Of a DNA stretch of 64,000 nt, positions 49,701-62,340 are shown piece by piece. The stretch lies in the NCBI GenBank assembly GCA_022749755.1, contig CM040445.1, positions 13,723,182 to 13,787,181 on the forward strand. Direction: 5' to 3'. This DNA is from Azadirachta indica (taxonomy: Eukaryota; Streptophyta; Magnoliopsida; Sapindales; Meliaceae). A program made the translations under genes and the position numbers. The first letter of the stretch is position 1. Each line of letters begins with the position of its first letter. The notes beneath the pieces are model-generated. The model was not told where the DNA came from and ran no database searches. It saw nothing but the letters and a program-made list of their open reading frames with translations.

Positions 49701-52700
49701 TCCCCAACAAAAAGATAAACAGAAAAGGAATACAATACACATAATATTAAAAGAATAAAAATCTTACAATGTGTAATTGCAGTGGTTCAGAACGATCAAA
49801 ACCATCTGACAAGGAATTCTCAACTTGGCTTTCTGTTTCAGTAACTTGGGGAGACGCAGGGATCAAATCTTGTACTTCTGCAAGAACAGGTGGAGGAGAA
49901 GGTTGTCTAACAATATTTACAGAAACAGGGGTTTCTGTTGTCTCAAAGGAAATCAGGGAACAAGGTTCCTCAGTGCGGCACATCTCAATTTCATTACTTG
50001 GAGTAGTAATTGATCCAAGACTTGAATTTTCAGGTTCAACATCAGTGCACTCCTTTTTCATCACAAGTCCAGTTTCTACAGGCTGCTGCAGGCTTTTTTT
50101 TTCCAAAAAAACCACCAGATTAAATGAATTGGTAACCAAAATTTTTCAAAACAGTAAAGCAACCAAAAAGTAGTTTATTTATGGAAAATCAAATTGAGTA
50201 CATATCACAATCACATATTGTCTTCAGATTGAAATCTACTAAGCATCAGTAGCTCCAAGCCTAGATGCAAATGTAGAGAACAAAAATAAATTTCAAAAAT
50301 TCAACTAGGAGTCTAACCTGGGGATTTCAACCGGTGCCAGCTCTATGTTGTTTGGATATTTGATCTACAACCATAAAAAGTAAATTAAAAGAGTCAGCAT
50401 AATTACAGCAGAAGATCCAGATAGTTAGCCAAATATCAGCATACCAGCTTATCACTCTTTGGAGGCTGCCAATGACCATAGAGACCATTTGGACCCAAAA
50501 TAGAATGTCTGGACAGGGTTTCTGCAGTTGGACATGGGAAGTTTAAAGACCTGCAAGGACCAAGTAACAAAGCTAGGATTACCAAGGATGATAAAAAACA
50601 ACATGCACGATTCAGATCAACTCACTTCTTCATGGTCACGTTTAGACTTGTAAACTAAATGTAGTCAAGAAAAAATAAGAAACCTAAAAACAAAACATGC
50701 TAAATGTAATTAGTGCAGGATAAACCTTGATTCCTAATTTACTTGACTATCACAATATACAAAGTTCAACAGCAGAGCACCCAAAACATGTGTAAAGATA
50801 ATAGACAGTAAAAGCATAAACTATGATTTGGTAGGCAGATATCTAGCTCTCAGTCCATAGCTCAAATAGATTCTAATTCTAAATCACCTCCTTAGCGACA
50901 TCTTTCTCAGAATAATCTGACATGCCCTGGGATGTCTGATTTCCCATTTACATAACACTTCTCAAAAATAGTTTTCCCATTTTATCACTTAGAAAGCCCA
51001 TCTTGCTAACAAACAGTTTTCAGAAAAAATTGTTCTCAAAACACCTCTATTTTACAGAACTTACATGTTTTTGGGAGCTTTCAAATTTCTTTCAATGGAT
51101 GTGTTTATATCTGAACCGGGTTAGATTAATTGTTCAGGATTGGACTGGAACAATTTCATAATATATAGCACTCTCTTGTTTCAGTATAGCACTGTGTTAC
51201 ATGAGATTGTATCTTAAAGAGAGAATAAGCTCATATTTCACCATTAATAAGCTAATTAATACCAAATTAAAAGAAAGTTTATAAAACTTTATATATTCAT
51301 TCAAATTTAATTATTAAATACTCATGGATATTGTATTTCTGAAAATAAAGAAATACATATAGACAATTTACATTGTTAATTAAACACTCAAGACAAAATA
51401 TAATATTTATGTCATTGGCTAAATAAATAATTTTAAACGAAATTATTAATAATTATGAATAGTAATAAGTAAAAATATATATTTTGCTGTGTTCAATATA
51501 TCATTTAATTATTTTTACATTAATAATAATAATACTACCATTATAATTAATTATACAGCATTAATTATGCAAATTTAATTTAAGACCATATCATTAAGAT
51601 TATAACATAAAATTTAATCCTCTGAATATAAAACAACTATTCCATGATTGTCATGGGATTAGTTATCCCATAAGGGGCATTAAAAGGTGGGCACAAGATT
51701 AATTATCTGGTCCCCTTTTTGTAGACACTACAATCCTATTGAATATTGCAATCTCATATACCAAATATGGGTACATTGAGTACATAGGACAAGGCATAGG
51801 ATTAGAGTACTGACTATTTCTACAATTACAAATGCAATCCAAAGTTTTAACTAATCTTGAGACCACCAATTACTTGCACATCTGTGACACTGTGTTTGGA
51901 CTAAATTTAGAACAATCCAAGTTTTATAATTATAAATAACATAATACAAGTAATCAAACAACAATTAAAAATGACAGTGTTAGTTTTTTTATGTGAAAAA
52001 GAAAACAACTTATCAAAATTGTGAAAAATATGTACATAGGCCTGGAGAGGTAAATACCACTCTACATAGTAAGCTAAAACTATATGAAAAGTTGATTACT
52101 TATCTAAACTAACCATACACAAAAAATGCAACAAAACTTCCCAGGCATTCAGACAGCTTTAAAACCTGACCAGGAATCTAAACAAGCCAAACCAGACTAC
52201 TTTACAACCCACAGAAGTGATAGTATTATAATTAATAATATAGCTGACTAATCAGTAATATAAAATATAAATTTACTAATTCATTATACCACATAAAATA
52301 CAAATAGTACAGCTGATAATATAAATATTTAATTGATAGTATAAAAATACAATATGCACTAATATTTAAAAATTTTCATTGAGATTGGTTTTAATTAGTT
52401 TAATGGTGAAACTTTGGGTTATTATATACAATGCTCTCTATAAGGTACTAAACTAAACACAGGACAACATCAAATGTGGTCCAGTCCTATCCAGCCCATT
52501 CTAATCCAATTCAGTCTGAGGAATAAACCCTATGTCTTTCCCTATCGACAAATGCATATCAAATTTTACAGCAATGAGATATACAGTTAGCAATGCTCTC
52601 CATTACATGATATTAAATAAATAAAATTATAGAAATTTAATTCTTCAAACTATTTCTACAAGAAGCATTTTACCATTCTCATTTATGAATAGACCCTATG

Positions 52701-55700
52701 TCTTTCCCTATCAACAAATGCATATCAAATTTTACAGCAATGAGATATACAGTTAGAAATGCTCTCCATTACATGATATTAAATAAATAAAATTATTGAA
52801 ATTTAATTCTTCAAACTATTTCTACAAGAAGCATTTTACCATTCTCATTTTTCATAATACAATTTTTAGAAAATATTATCAAACAAATTCTTGAATTATG
52901 GAAACATTAAATCAAAACCCATATTTTTATTTTCATTTTTTTTATCAAAACACCAATTTAAAAACAATATTGAATGGTATAGTATGCAAGATAGGAAGGA
53001 GTTTGAGAATGCCCTCCTTCATAAAAGTTGGAATGTGAAGCAGGCTTGTATATGTATAATGATCTTCTCATTGGAATTTAGAACGTGATGCTAAGGTGGT
53101 TTTAAACTACAAGGTCTACATATAGCCTCGTTTCCGCTCTTAAACATCTTAATTCATGTAACCCAAGATTTTATAATACTTCTTATTTTGCATCAAAAGA
53201 AGGAAAATGGGAAACAAATGAAAATTACAAACAAAAATCATTATACATGAATGATTCGAGAACACAATTCAAAAAACATGGTACTGAATTTAGTAACTCT
53301 TCTATGAATTATTTTGCCAAAATGATGTTCAAGCAATCACTGACTCGACCACTATGCTGCAGGCCTATTAGCTGTTTGCACCCATGACTAAAATATTCAA
53401 CAAAAAAACTTTAAAATAGTAACATTCAACTTTAAATAGTAAAAACCTGCAGGGACATGCCTATCTTACTTCTAAGATAATAATCTAAACTAAATCCATG
53501 CAGCAGTTGAAAAAACTTTAAAATAGTAGAACACTTACATTCTATGGAACTGTTCATCCACTGGCCTGGCATGGGAAAATTGTTGAGTCCTTGACCCTTG
53601 ATAGGCTAATTCTCGAGGAGCTCGTCTCACTGCCTGTCACATGAAGGGTAGCATATATATGAAAACTTTTATCTTAATATCGAGGAAAATAAGAGTAACA
53701 AGAAAATCAAAATGATGGGCTTGGTTATAAAGACTATTATCACTGCTTGATTATCACCAAGTAAAAGCAAATTATCTATCCAATTGAATATTGATTGAAT
53801 GCCAGTGCACTTAAAGACTCTCACAAGTCTGTCTACTGTCTACAAAGTTTCTGTTGCCCTTTCCATAACTATGAATTAGATTCCCCTGCACGCTATTCTA
53901 TCTAATTCAAGACCCGTGTCAGTAGACACTACATTAGCAGTGGAAATAAATTGGTAACTCTTGATTTTATGTGACAGCCTTCCACTACTATAATCCTTCT
54001 GTGAATCCTAAATACAAGGATTCCAGCACTTTAAAGTTAAAGAACAGAAAGCCCACGAATCAAGAAAGTCTCGAGGGTCTTTTTCCTACGCGTGTTTTGC
54101 TGGAAAAGATTTGGCGAGTTAGACCAGCCAAACAAAATAAGAGATTTCGAGTCTTTTGTTGATCAGTAGGAGAAATTGTCATAGGTATTCAATAGCACAC
54201 TAATCAATCAAAATCAAGCAAATTAAAAGAAACAGAAACTTTGCCCAATATAATGAGCATTGTCATACCTTTGTTACAGCATCGTTAGTCAAAGTCTGCT
54301 TTTGCACAGAGGGCCATTGTATTGTATCATTTTGAGCAACATGGCCCCAACCATTCACCTGATATGTTTGCTTTCTATCCACTTCATTGATCTTCTGTTG
54401 CACTGCTGGCTGCAACTCCTCTAACTCACTCAAGGCGTTCAATAATTTCTAAAAGAAAAGAAAAAGAAAAATTACCACCAAAAGCTTGAAACATTACTGA
54501 ATCCCATATGAAGCAACAAAAAAGTTAGAAAAATACCTTTTTCAAATAAACTTTTTTGCTTTGCAGAGATCCTCTATAGTCTCGATGGTAGGGAATTGTC
54601 TCTGAGACCAAACTGAAGCAAAATGAAAGAAAGAATGTTTCAGAAACACTTTGGAAGTCAGAATAAATGAGAAATAAAATAAAATCCACTATTTCCGGTT
54701 CTATAAACAATGGAGCTTGCATATTTGACAAGCCAGGTATTGTACAACATGCATTGAAACAGCGATAAATCTTAACAGCTCTCTTTCTCACCTTGAAAAC
54801 CTTAGGAGCATAACATAGAGATCTACAATATTCTTTTCTGCGCGAAAGATGTCAGCCTACAATGTCATTACCATATTAAGAGGCAAAATGTCATTTAACA
54901 CAGGAGAGCAAATGGGATTCCTAATCATTCTAACATATAAAGTCGAATCGCACAACAGCAAGGAAATTTAAAGAACACCAAACCATTTATAAAGAACCGT
55001 GGACAAAACCACAAGCACCAAAATATACGAATGGACATAATACCAGATTTATGATGTACAAAACAACAACCATTTTTCTGCATCATATAACAATCAATAT
55101 GTTAGAGATAACAATTACACTTAAGAATGCTAAACAAGTGCTCTTTAGCCAACATGCTTGACTAATTGCCATACATGTCTTTCCAACACCATAATGTCCT
55201 TTCTCATATCAATAACTAATCATTTTCAGAATTAACTTTGAATTAACATTTTCTTTTTCACATTAAACTAAAGTTAAATTCTAGTCTTAACTCATAGTAA
55301 TCAACACTATTGGTCTGACCAAAAGTATTTCATACCATCCAAACTTTGCTCATTTCTTGCTCCACTATTTTTACAAAGAAAGACTAATTGAAACAACTTC
55401 GCAATAAGCAAATAAGCATAAACCATCTCATTCAAAAGCTAAAAAGGACATCATCTTTAAGCAGTAATCTCAATGGCACTTCACTACACCAAAACCACCT
55501 AAAGCTTTGTATTTGCAATAAAGAACGCACCAAAATTTATAAAACAGAATGATCACTTAATCTGTAGTGGAATTACAACAAAAGCAATCATCAAATCATT
55601 CAAATCAATTAAATTTATTGTGGCAAAAACCCTAAATAAGTGAAAGAATCAATACCTGTTTGAGGATATTATCGGCGATCCGGTAGTAGTATCGGAGAGC

Positions 55701-55769
55701 GATACGGTTATCAACATCAATTCGCTGAGCACTGGCAGCGATGTTAATTCTCTCTGAAGAAGACCGCAT
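46706..55769 (-). CDS. AMSH1: AMSH1-type JAMM deubiquitinase (AMSH-like ubiquitin thioesterase)
   Basis: Fourteen exons: 55769-55656, 54856-54792, 54612-54537, 54448-54269, 53633-53539, 50550-50445, 50364-50318, 50092-49768, 49562-49473, 49391-49329, 49217-49143, 47714-47652, 47016-46964 and 46880-46706. They join in frame to 508 residues, the usual length. The N-terminus is a MIT-like helical region (VDNRIALRYYYRIADN, FRAEKNIVDLYVMLLRF) that links AMSH to ESCRT-III. A variable middle includes RQPSPPPVLAEVQDLIP. The MPN+/JAMM domain carries Glu357 (NLETCGVLAG) and H412-T-H414-x7-S422-x2-D425, a complete zinc site. It trims K63/K48 ubiquitin chains in endosomal and autophagic sorting. Similarity in the N-terminal and IENSL-like linker regions points to AMSH1 rather than AMSH3. 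Intron 5 (3 kb) holds a TIR element and a tandem duplication. Exon 8 uses an odd acceptor after nine A's. Confidence 0.95.
51101..52530. mobile_element. TIR transposon remnant in AMSH1 intron 5
   Basis: The left arm (51101 to about 51290) and the reverse complement of the right arm (about 52370-52530) share blocks in the same order: GTTTAT, GGAT-GGACTGGA-CA, CTTA-AGAGAG, TTTCACCATTAA and CTAATTAA-ACCAA. This gives imperfect terminal inverted repeats of about 160-190 bases around an AT-rich core of about 1 kb without coding frames. I saw no clear target duplication, so the superfamily is open and the outer ends are approximate. Confidence 0.55.
52521..52852. repeat. 166-bp direct tandem duplication in AMSH1 intron 5
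   Basis: Copy 1 (52521-52686) and copy 2 (52687-52852) are nearly identical with a fixed 166-base offset. I noticed four or five substitutions (for example CTATCGACAA against CTATCAACAA, and TTAGCAATG against TTAGAAATG). Copy 1 begins at the right end of the TIR element. Confidence 0.95.
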
Positions 55770-56060
55770 GATTTTCCTTCCGCTTCTTATCTTTTCTTTT
55801 GTATTTTCTGGTCATCCAAACAGCATTTTTTGCGGATCGGATGATTTTTTTTCTTCGTTCAGGGAAGCAGTTATGTGAGGCAAGGCCTTAGAGAGAGGTC
55901 GTCGATGACGGCCAAGGGCATGATAGACACGAGGAAGTTATTTTGGCGACAACGGAGGGCAAATATTTTGTTTTGGTTGCTTGAAAATTCATTCGCCATT
56001 TTGGTAGTGTTTGTTGCTTACAGTGGGTCATAGCGTTATTAGTTATTGAAAGGGAATAAT

Positions 56061-56200
56061 AACATTTCAGTCCCTATCAAAAATAATATAACAGATCAAG
56101 ATTTTACTTTTTTCATGTAGCAATTCAATTCCAAATATGCAATATCAAATATCAAATATAATATACTCCGTAGGAAAATCAGTGATGGGACTAAAATGTT
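56061..56200. repeat. Short foldback element
   Basis: AACATTTCAGTCCCTATC (56061-56078) and GATGGGACTAAAATGTT (56184-56200) are inverted copies with one mismatch and one gap. The arms enclose about 105 AT-rich bases. The GTCCC-type arm is common in small plant foldback and Mutator-like elements. Confidence 0.5.
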
Positions 56201-57837
56201 AAGGTTAAGATAATAATTAATTATTTTGTTATTTTTATAAGTTTGGGGACTAAAAAATTATTTTTCATTGATAAAAGGCGTTAGAACTTCTTTTGTATTT
56301 TTAAATGAATATAAAATATTTTGGAGAAAACGTTATATGGAACGTTTCATGCGTCATCAATAAGTCTATCTAATACAATAGTGTTACATATATTTGTAAA
56401 TATTTAAAAATTCATAAAATTTTATCGTAATTACCAAATAAATACCAGTAATCTTTGTATTTTCTTGACGACTCCTTGGCCTTCGCCATTTAATTGCAGG
56501 TTTTACCAATAATTAATTAAAATTTTGTGTCCCTAATCCTTTTTATTTGTTTTTATTTCACTTGTTAAAGTTTAGACCAACAAGAAAAGCTTTTTTAGGA
56601 ATTGGTGCTAATAACATATTAGAGGCATTTTTGGAGTTTTATTTAATGTGACTTTCATAACTATGCCCTTATTTAGAGCCAATTATTTCAGAGCCGTTTG
56701 AGATTTTTCCTTTTTCCCCGTTATATGAAGCCAACGATTTCAGTAATTACAGAAAAAAAATTATAATTGATTGAAATTAGTCCTTTTTAGCTTTATTAAA
56801 TTATTTTTTAAAATTTACGAAAAAATAAATTAAATTATTTAAATTCGATGTGTGCGAAATTTTAATAATAAACCTGTTGTAGCATTACAGGAAAAATTGT
56901 TGGTTAATTAATTAATACTGATAATTAAATATTGGTTTATTATCTATAATTTTGTTAAAAAATTATTATCAAGCACCATTTTCATCCACGGAGAGGTTAT
57001 TTGAATCTATCAAATTATACCCTACTGATTCATTTACTCACAGACCCATTAATAACATAGTTAAAATTTAAAATTTTAAGGTATGTTTATAATTTAGATC
57101 CAATTATTATGATATAAAATCATTAGATGTTATGCAGATATAAAGTAAAAGTGAGAGAGTGAAAGGCATAATTATTAATTTTTATGTGAAAATCAATATT
57201 TGCTAAACACTTAAATGAATGTATTTTTAAAATCTAAGTAGTTTCACATAAAATATATTTTAATTTGTATTTTCTATTCCTACTTAGATACCTAATATAT
57301 TTTTGCTAAATTAAATTTTAATGATAATAATATATTATGAAATAATCTATTTACAATAAGGTTGACAACATAATTTGGGTCAGGCCCAATCCAACTAAAA
57401 GTCCAGATTACACCTTGAGTTGGGCCCAAATTTTTAGTTTGAAAATTCAATGGATTAAAATAATATCAATTATGGTACAAAAATTTACATGCAATCTTTC
57501 TAAGATTTGCTTCCTATATGCTGGTTTTTTTATTGGAACTTTCTCTAATTTTTTTAAATTATTAATTTAATACAAAAATTTAGATAAAAGTTTAGTGGAG
57601 TTTATAACTTTTTGAGTGTGCATTTTTACCTAAATGATAAGGTTTAGAATTATTAAAGCTTAATTTGTTATATTTTTTTCAAGTAGAAAATTTGTATCTG
57701 TTCTAATAAAAAATATAATTCATTTTAAATAATTTAATTTTTTTTTAAATTTAAAAATTTTCAATACTAAAAAGATAAAAAAAGCTTATTTTTTTTTAAA
57801 GTAAAATAATTTTTTTAATTTTAAAACCCTCTTTTGT

Positions 57838-58455
57838 AGGTAAGGACGAATTTAAAAATAAGTAATTAAGGATGAAAATATTTAAAAAATAAAATTAATC
57901 AATTAACATTTTAAAAATAATTAATAAATTAAGAAATAAATAAATAATTTTGTAAAGTTATAAAAAATAAGCTGTACGGATTTAAAATACAAATATTATA
58001 ATAAAAATTTAACCAAACTTGTGGGGCCTGGCCTCTTTAGGGTCTGCTCAAACTCTGCCCCTGCACCTTTGTAATAATTAAATGATATGAAAAATTTTTA
58101 ATTTTTGTTAATATTGCTTAAAAGAAAAAAGGTTGTATATATGTATCTTGTAGTCAAACCCCATCATGAAACAAATCATTCGTTTTTTTAATTGAGGTAG
58201 TTGGTCTTACCTTGTGGTGGAGTGTGAGGGGGCTTGTCCCCTGCCTCTACAATTATTTTAAAATTTTATTATAATATTTACGTTTTAAATTTATTTTTTA
58301 AATTTATATATAATTTGACTCCTAAATATTACAAAATTGTTCATTTATCCCTTACGTTATTAATTATTTTTAAAATATTAGTTAATTAATTTTACTTTCT
58401 AAAAATTGGCTCTCCCCATTATCTATTCTTTACTCTGCCCTAATTTTTTCGTGCC
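57838..58455. repeat. Large imperfect inverted repeat
   Basis: The left arm (about 57838-58070) and the reverse complement of the right arm (about 58195-58455) align over about 200 bases, with shared blocks AAAATTAAT-AA, ATTTTAAAAATAATTAATAA, CAATTTTGTAA-like, ATTTAAAA and AAATATTATAATAAAA. Both run into a G/C-rich inner part (GGGGCCTGGCC; AGGCAGGGGACAAGCCCC). It looks like two copies of one old repeat in opposite orientation, about 125 bases apart. Confidence 0.6.
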
Positions 58456-58962
58456 TCCAAATGCATGTGGATGATTAGAGACAAATTTGAATAGAATAAA
58501 TCAAATAATGCATAAAAATGTAATTTCACCTCTCCCTTGAGCATCTAAGAAGTTTCCTACTTCTAAAGGTCGAAAAGAGTGAAAGAAGGTTTAGGGGATA
58601 AATAAATATTTAATGACTAATTGTTGAATTGTGAGCAAAAACATTTAATGCTAGGTTTGACTTAGGATGTATGTTTTTTTTTTTTTTTTTAAAGTTTGAA
58701 ATAGTAGTAATTTGAAATATTCGTGTGTGTAAACTTTCAGTTAATATTTCAAAAAAACAACAGATATTATTTTCATATTGGAGATTATTTAAACATGTTT
58801 ATTGAAGAAGTCAAGTAATTATGGTGAGTAAGACCTATTGAATAGGATATTGGACCCCAAAACTCTTCGCAGAAGTCAAGGATGAAATGAAAGCATTGGC
58901 TACCAAACATAAATGCCAAAAATTATAGTTTAAAGTCACATTATGACTGATTTAAAATCGGA

Positions 58963-59837
58963 CTAATTTTAGGGTTATTTTCAGTTTTACTCTCAAATTT
59001 ATTAACATATGTTAGAGATATACTAAATTTTGTTAAAAGCATCACTTTACCCCAAATAACAATAAAATCACTATTTTATTCTTATTTTAAATAAAAATAA
59101 AAATAAGTAATAACATTTTACTCCCTATATTTTAATTAAATAACACATTTTTACAAAGTTTAATTAATTTCAATATTTTAGTCCTTACTTTAACATCAAT
59201 CTATTAAATAGTGATAAATTATAAATTTACCGTTACGTATTATATTTAAATGAACATGTTATACTGTTTATATTTAATATAAAATATAAATATAAGAACC
59301 CTAATTTATCACCTTATTGTCACCCTTGTTCCTCTCTCGTCTCTAAGTATGCGACTACTATTATCACCTCTAATTTGATCTTTTATCTTCTCTATTTTTT
59401 TTTTTATTTCTCTATCACTTTCTATGCCATAACTATTACCAATACTTCTTTCTCTTTGTTCAACCATAAATTTTCTCTAAATAATATGTAAAAGAATGAT
59501 AGGAGAAATTGATACATTTTTTTAATAAAAAATGAAAAGAAAGATGTGCTCTCTTTGAATTTTTTATCAAGTGCGGTAAAATTTTAGTTTTTAATATTGA
59601 GGAGACAAATATAACAATAGGCACTCAAATGTTATAATTGGTCAAAGTAGGTCATCATGTGTTATTATTCTAAAGTTTAGGGATTAAAAACTATAATATC
59701 CTTTTTTTAATTAAAATAAAGATAAACAAGTCATTTTATTATTATTTGGGTGGATTGATGCCTTTCACAAAATTTGGTGTATCTTTAATATATGTCAATA
59801 AATTTAAAGCTAGGACTGAAAATAACCCCTAATTTTA
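58963..59837. mobile_element. Non-autonomous Mutator-like element (MULE) with intact target duplication
   Basis: The element spans 58972-59828 (857 bases). It begins GGGTTATTTTCAGT and ends ACTGAAAATAACCC, and is flanked on both sides by the same nine bases, CTAATTTTA (58963-58971 and 59829-59837). The inverted ends stay alignable for at least 140 and perhaps over 200 bases (blocks AAATTTATT-ACATAT-TTA-AGATA, CCAAATAA-AATAAAAT, TTTTA-TCCCTA). A 9-bp duplication with long TIRs is diagnostic of Mutator-like elements. No transposase or captured gene fragment is visible in the pyrimidine-rich core. Confidence 0.85.
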
Positions 59838-61584
59838 TTGTATGATATTGATATATATATATTGATGGAAATCTCTGCTTTAAGTTAAATCATATCATCA
59901 CACATAGGTCTATTTGACAGTTACATATAATATAAATGTCTTTGTAGGAGCTGGAAAATATATAATCTTGGGGTTTGAATTCAAATAAATAATCACCATA
60001 GAGAATCTTGATTAAAACTTTACAATTAGTTAAAAAGCCTGTTTGTGTTATTTTCTTCATTGAAAACCTAACAATATTAATAAAACAATTAATTAAGCCA
60101 ATAAATATTACTTAATTAAGATGGTAATTAGACCCTCAAACATTCCACTTGCTAGGAAACTTTTAGATTAATTTTAACTATTAAGGAATTGACAACTATG
60201 CATGAAGAAGATAAGATTAGAATAGTCAATATAAAATTTAGAATTTCTTATGTAAAAATTTTAAAAATATAACTTAAAAAAATTAGCATAAGAATTAATA
60301 TCTATTAAAATTTTAAATTTTTATTTCTATGATAATAAATTTAATAATAATAATTAAGTAAATAACATAATCGTCTATTCTATAAGATATTATTAAAAAA
60401 TTAAGCCTTATGAATAAAGTTAAAATTGTAAATTAATCAAGTGTTGTTTTATCTATATATAATGTTAACAACATCACCATGTAAACGACACCGTAAAATA
60501 GTAATAGAAGGAAAATGCAAAATCTTAGGGTTGAATAACTTGGTGTCAAGTCAAACGAGTAATAACGTAGGGAAATTTGATTAAAACTCTAGGGATGAAT
60601 TAATAATAGGCTCATCGTACGTTGACTTATTTTCGGACACAAAATTTGTGCGCTTTGACCCGTTTTACACGTTGGAAGCCCGCACTGACAAGTTCTTTAT
60701 TCGGAGAGTGAATTTCCTTGGTGGCGGATGGTGCGTGGACTAGTTCATCATTATGAAAAAGTACGCGGGGCTCACTTGTAATTTCACAAATTTATATAAC
60801 ATGTATTTCAATTTTCAAAGCATAGGTCCTCCATATTTGTTACTTGCACTGGGACCCCTTTTCAAGCGGGTATTATTAATTTATTATTTTTCAACGGATT
60901 TATTTACGATGAAATATTTTAATAATAAGAGAGAAGTAGTCAATTCAAATTAGGAATAGCGACAGATTACAGTACCATACCTTAACATCCCTTAAAAAAA
61001 AAAAAAAAATCCATTACAATTTCCTATCTTTTAACTGCGGTTACGATTTTTATTATTTTCGTCCCAATATTTTATTTTAATATATTCATATTCTAATAAC
61101 AAGCACAATAAATTTTAAAATATTTTAAATGCATAATTTAATTATAATATTTTATTAATTAATATATTATGTAAATAAATTAAATTAAAAAATTAATATC
61201 ATATTCACATTTTAAAAAATATATATTTTAATAATATATAAATTATCAATAAATAATACTTACATAATCGATATAAAATATATATATATTAAAATTTAAA
61301 AAATAATAAAATAACTCTTTTATTAAATAATAGTTTGCAAGACTATACCACTTTTTTTAAAGAGCTTTATCCTCAATATTATAAACAAAATACTAATATT
61401 ATGGACTCTTTCTAAGCCATGTTTAGTATTGTTTTATATTAATAATTAAAAAAAGTAAAATTCAACTTTTAAGGAGGCAAGGACTCGAAGACAGATCATA
61501 TATTTGATATTTAAACGCTTATTTTTGTAAGAATAAAATATATAAGACCTAATAATAGTACCACAACATGCATATTGATATTAT

Positions 61585-61603
61585 CACACACACACACACA
61601 CAC
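61585..61603 (+). repeat. (CA)n microsatellite
   Basis: A 19-base run of alternating C and A in AT-rich spacer. Confidence 0.9.
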
Positions 61604-61929
61604 GAAACAAATGAGTAAGAGTAACTTTGTAAGTTTACATATATTTTTATATTATTTTATGGATCTTTAAATTTAAATATTTTTAATAATTGAAATTATA
61701 CATTGTTGATCGTTGTTCAACATCCCTGTATAGGGAAGAATTTAGGTACAATTATATATTTATATATATTTTTACAATAATTATTAATCGTTAGATTTAA
61801 ATATTTTTAACAATTAAAAATGTTTAGATATAAAGTTTTACAAAATAGTATAAACATATTATGAATGACAAAATTTTCTAAGAGCACGGGGTCTTACGGA
61901 AATTTGCCCCACATAAAATAAAATTAGGG

Positions 61930-62340
61930 TGATACAGCGGGGAATAGAGTGGGGAACGGTTTGGTACTTCTCATCCTATTATCGCCCCACTCCCCAAATA
62001 TATATATAATAATATATTATATTATGTTATTTTTAAATAAAATATATATATTATATCTAATTAAAAAAAATTTATAATTTATAATTTTTTTTATACTATT
62101 AAAAAATAAAGTTTGTATTTTTAATATAATTATTACATATAAATAATATCATAATATATTAATAATATTTTTACTTAATATTAATATAAATAAATATAAA
62201 AATAAAAAAATAAATAAAAATGGAGAATTCATTTCTCATACCAGATTCTCTATTTCACTCCATTAAATTAAAATGGAGAAGGGGAATGACCTTCTTACTC
62301 TCACCCTAACCCATTTCCACCCTTAAAAAATATGGTTTAA
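61930..62340. repeat. Decayed repeat with G-rich and C-rich patches
   Basis: A GGGGAATAGAGTGGGGAA patch is followed by CGCCCCACTCCCC, its near inverse. An AT-rich stretch and a second pair (AATGGAGAA, then CACTCC, then AATGGAGAAGGGGAATG) come next. This looks like the remains of a plant element with GC-rich palindromic arms, but I see no firm ends. Confidence 0.3.

Noticed and set aside
49769..50173. Plus-strand open reading of 134 codons
   Set aside because: It is antisense to AMSH1 exon 8 and has no family features.
57372..57433. AATTTGGGTCAGGCCCAA and TTGGGCCCAAATTT as a small hairpin
   Set aside because: A real inverted pair, but too short and gapped to call an element or a miRNA precursor.
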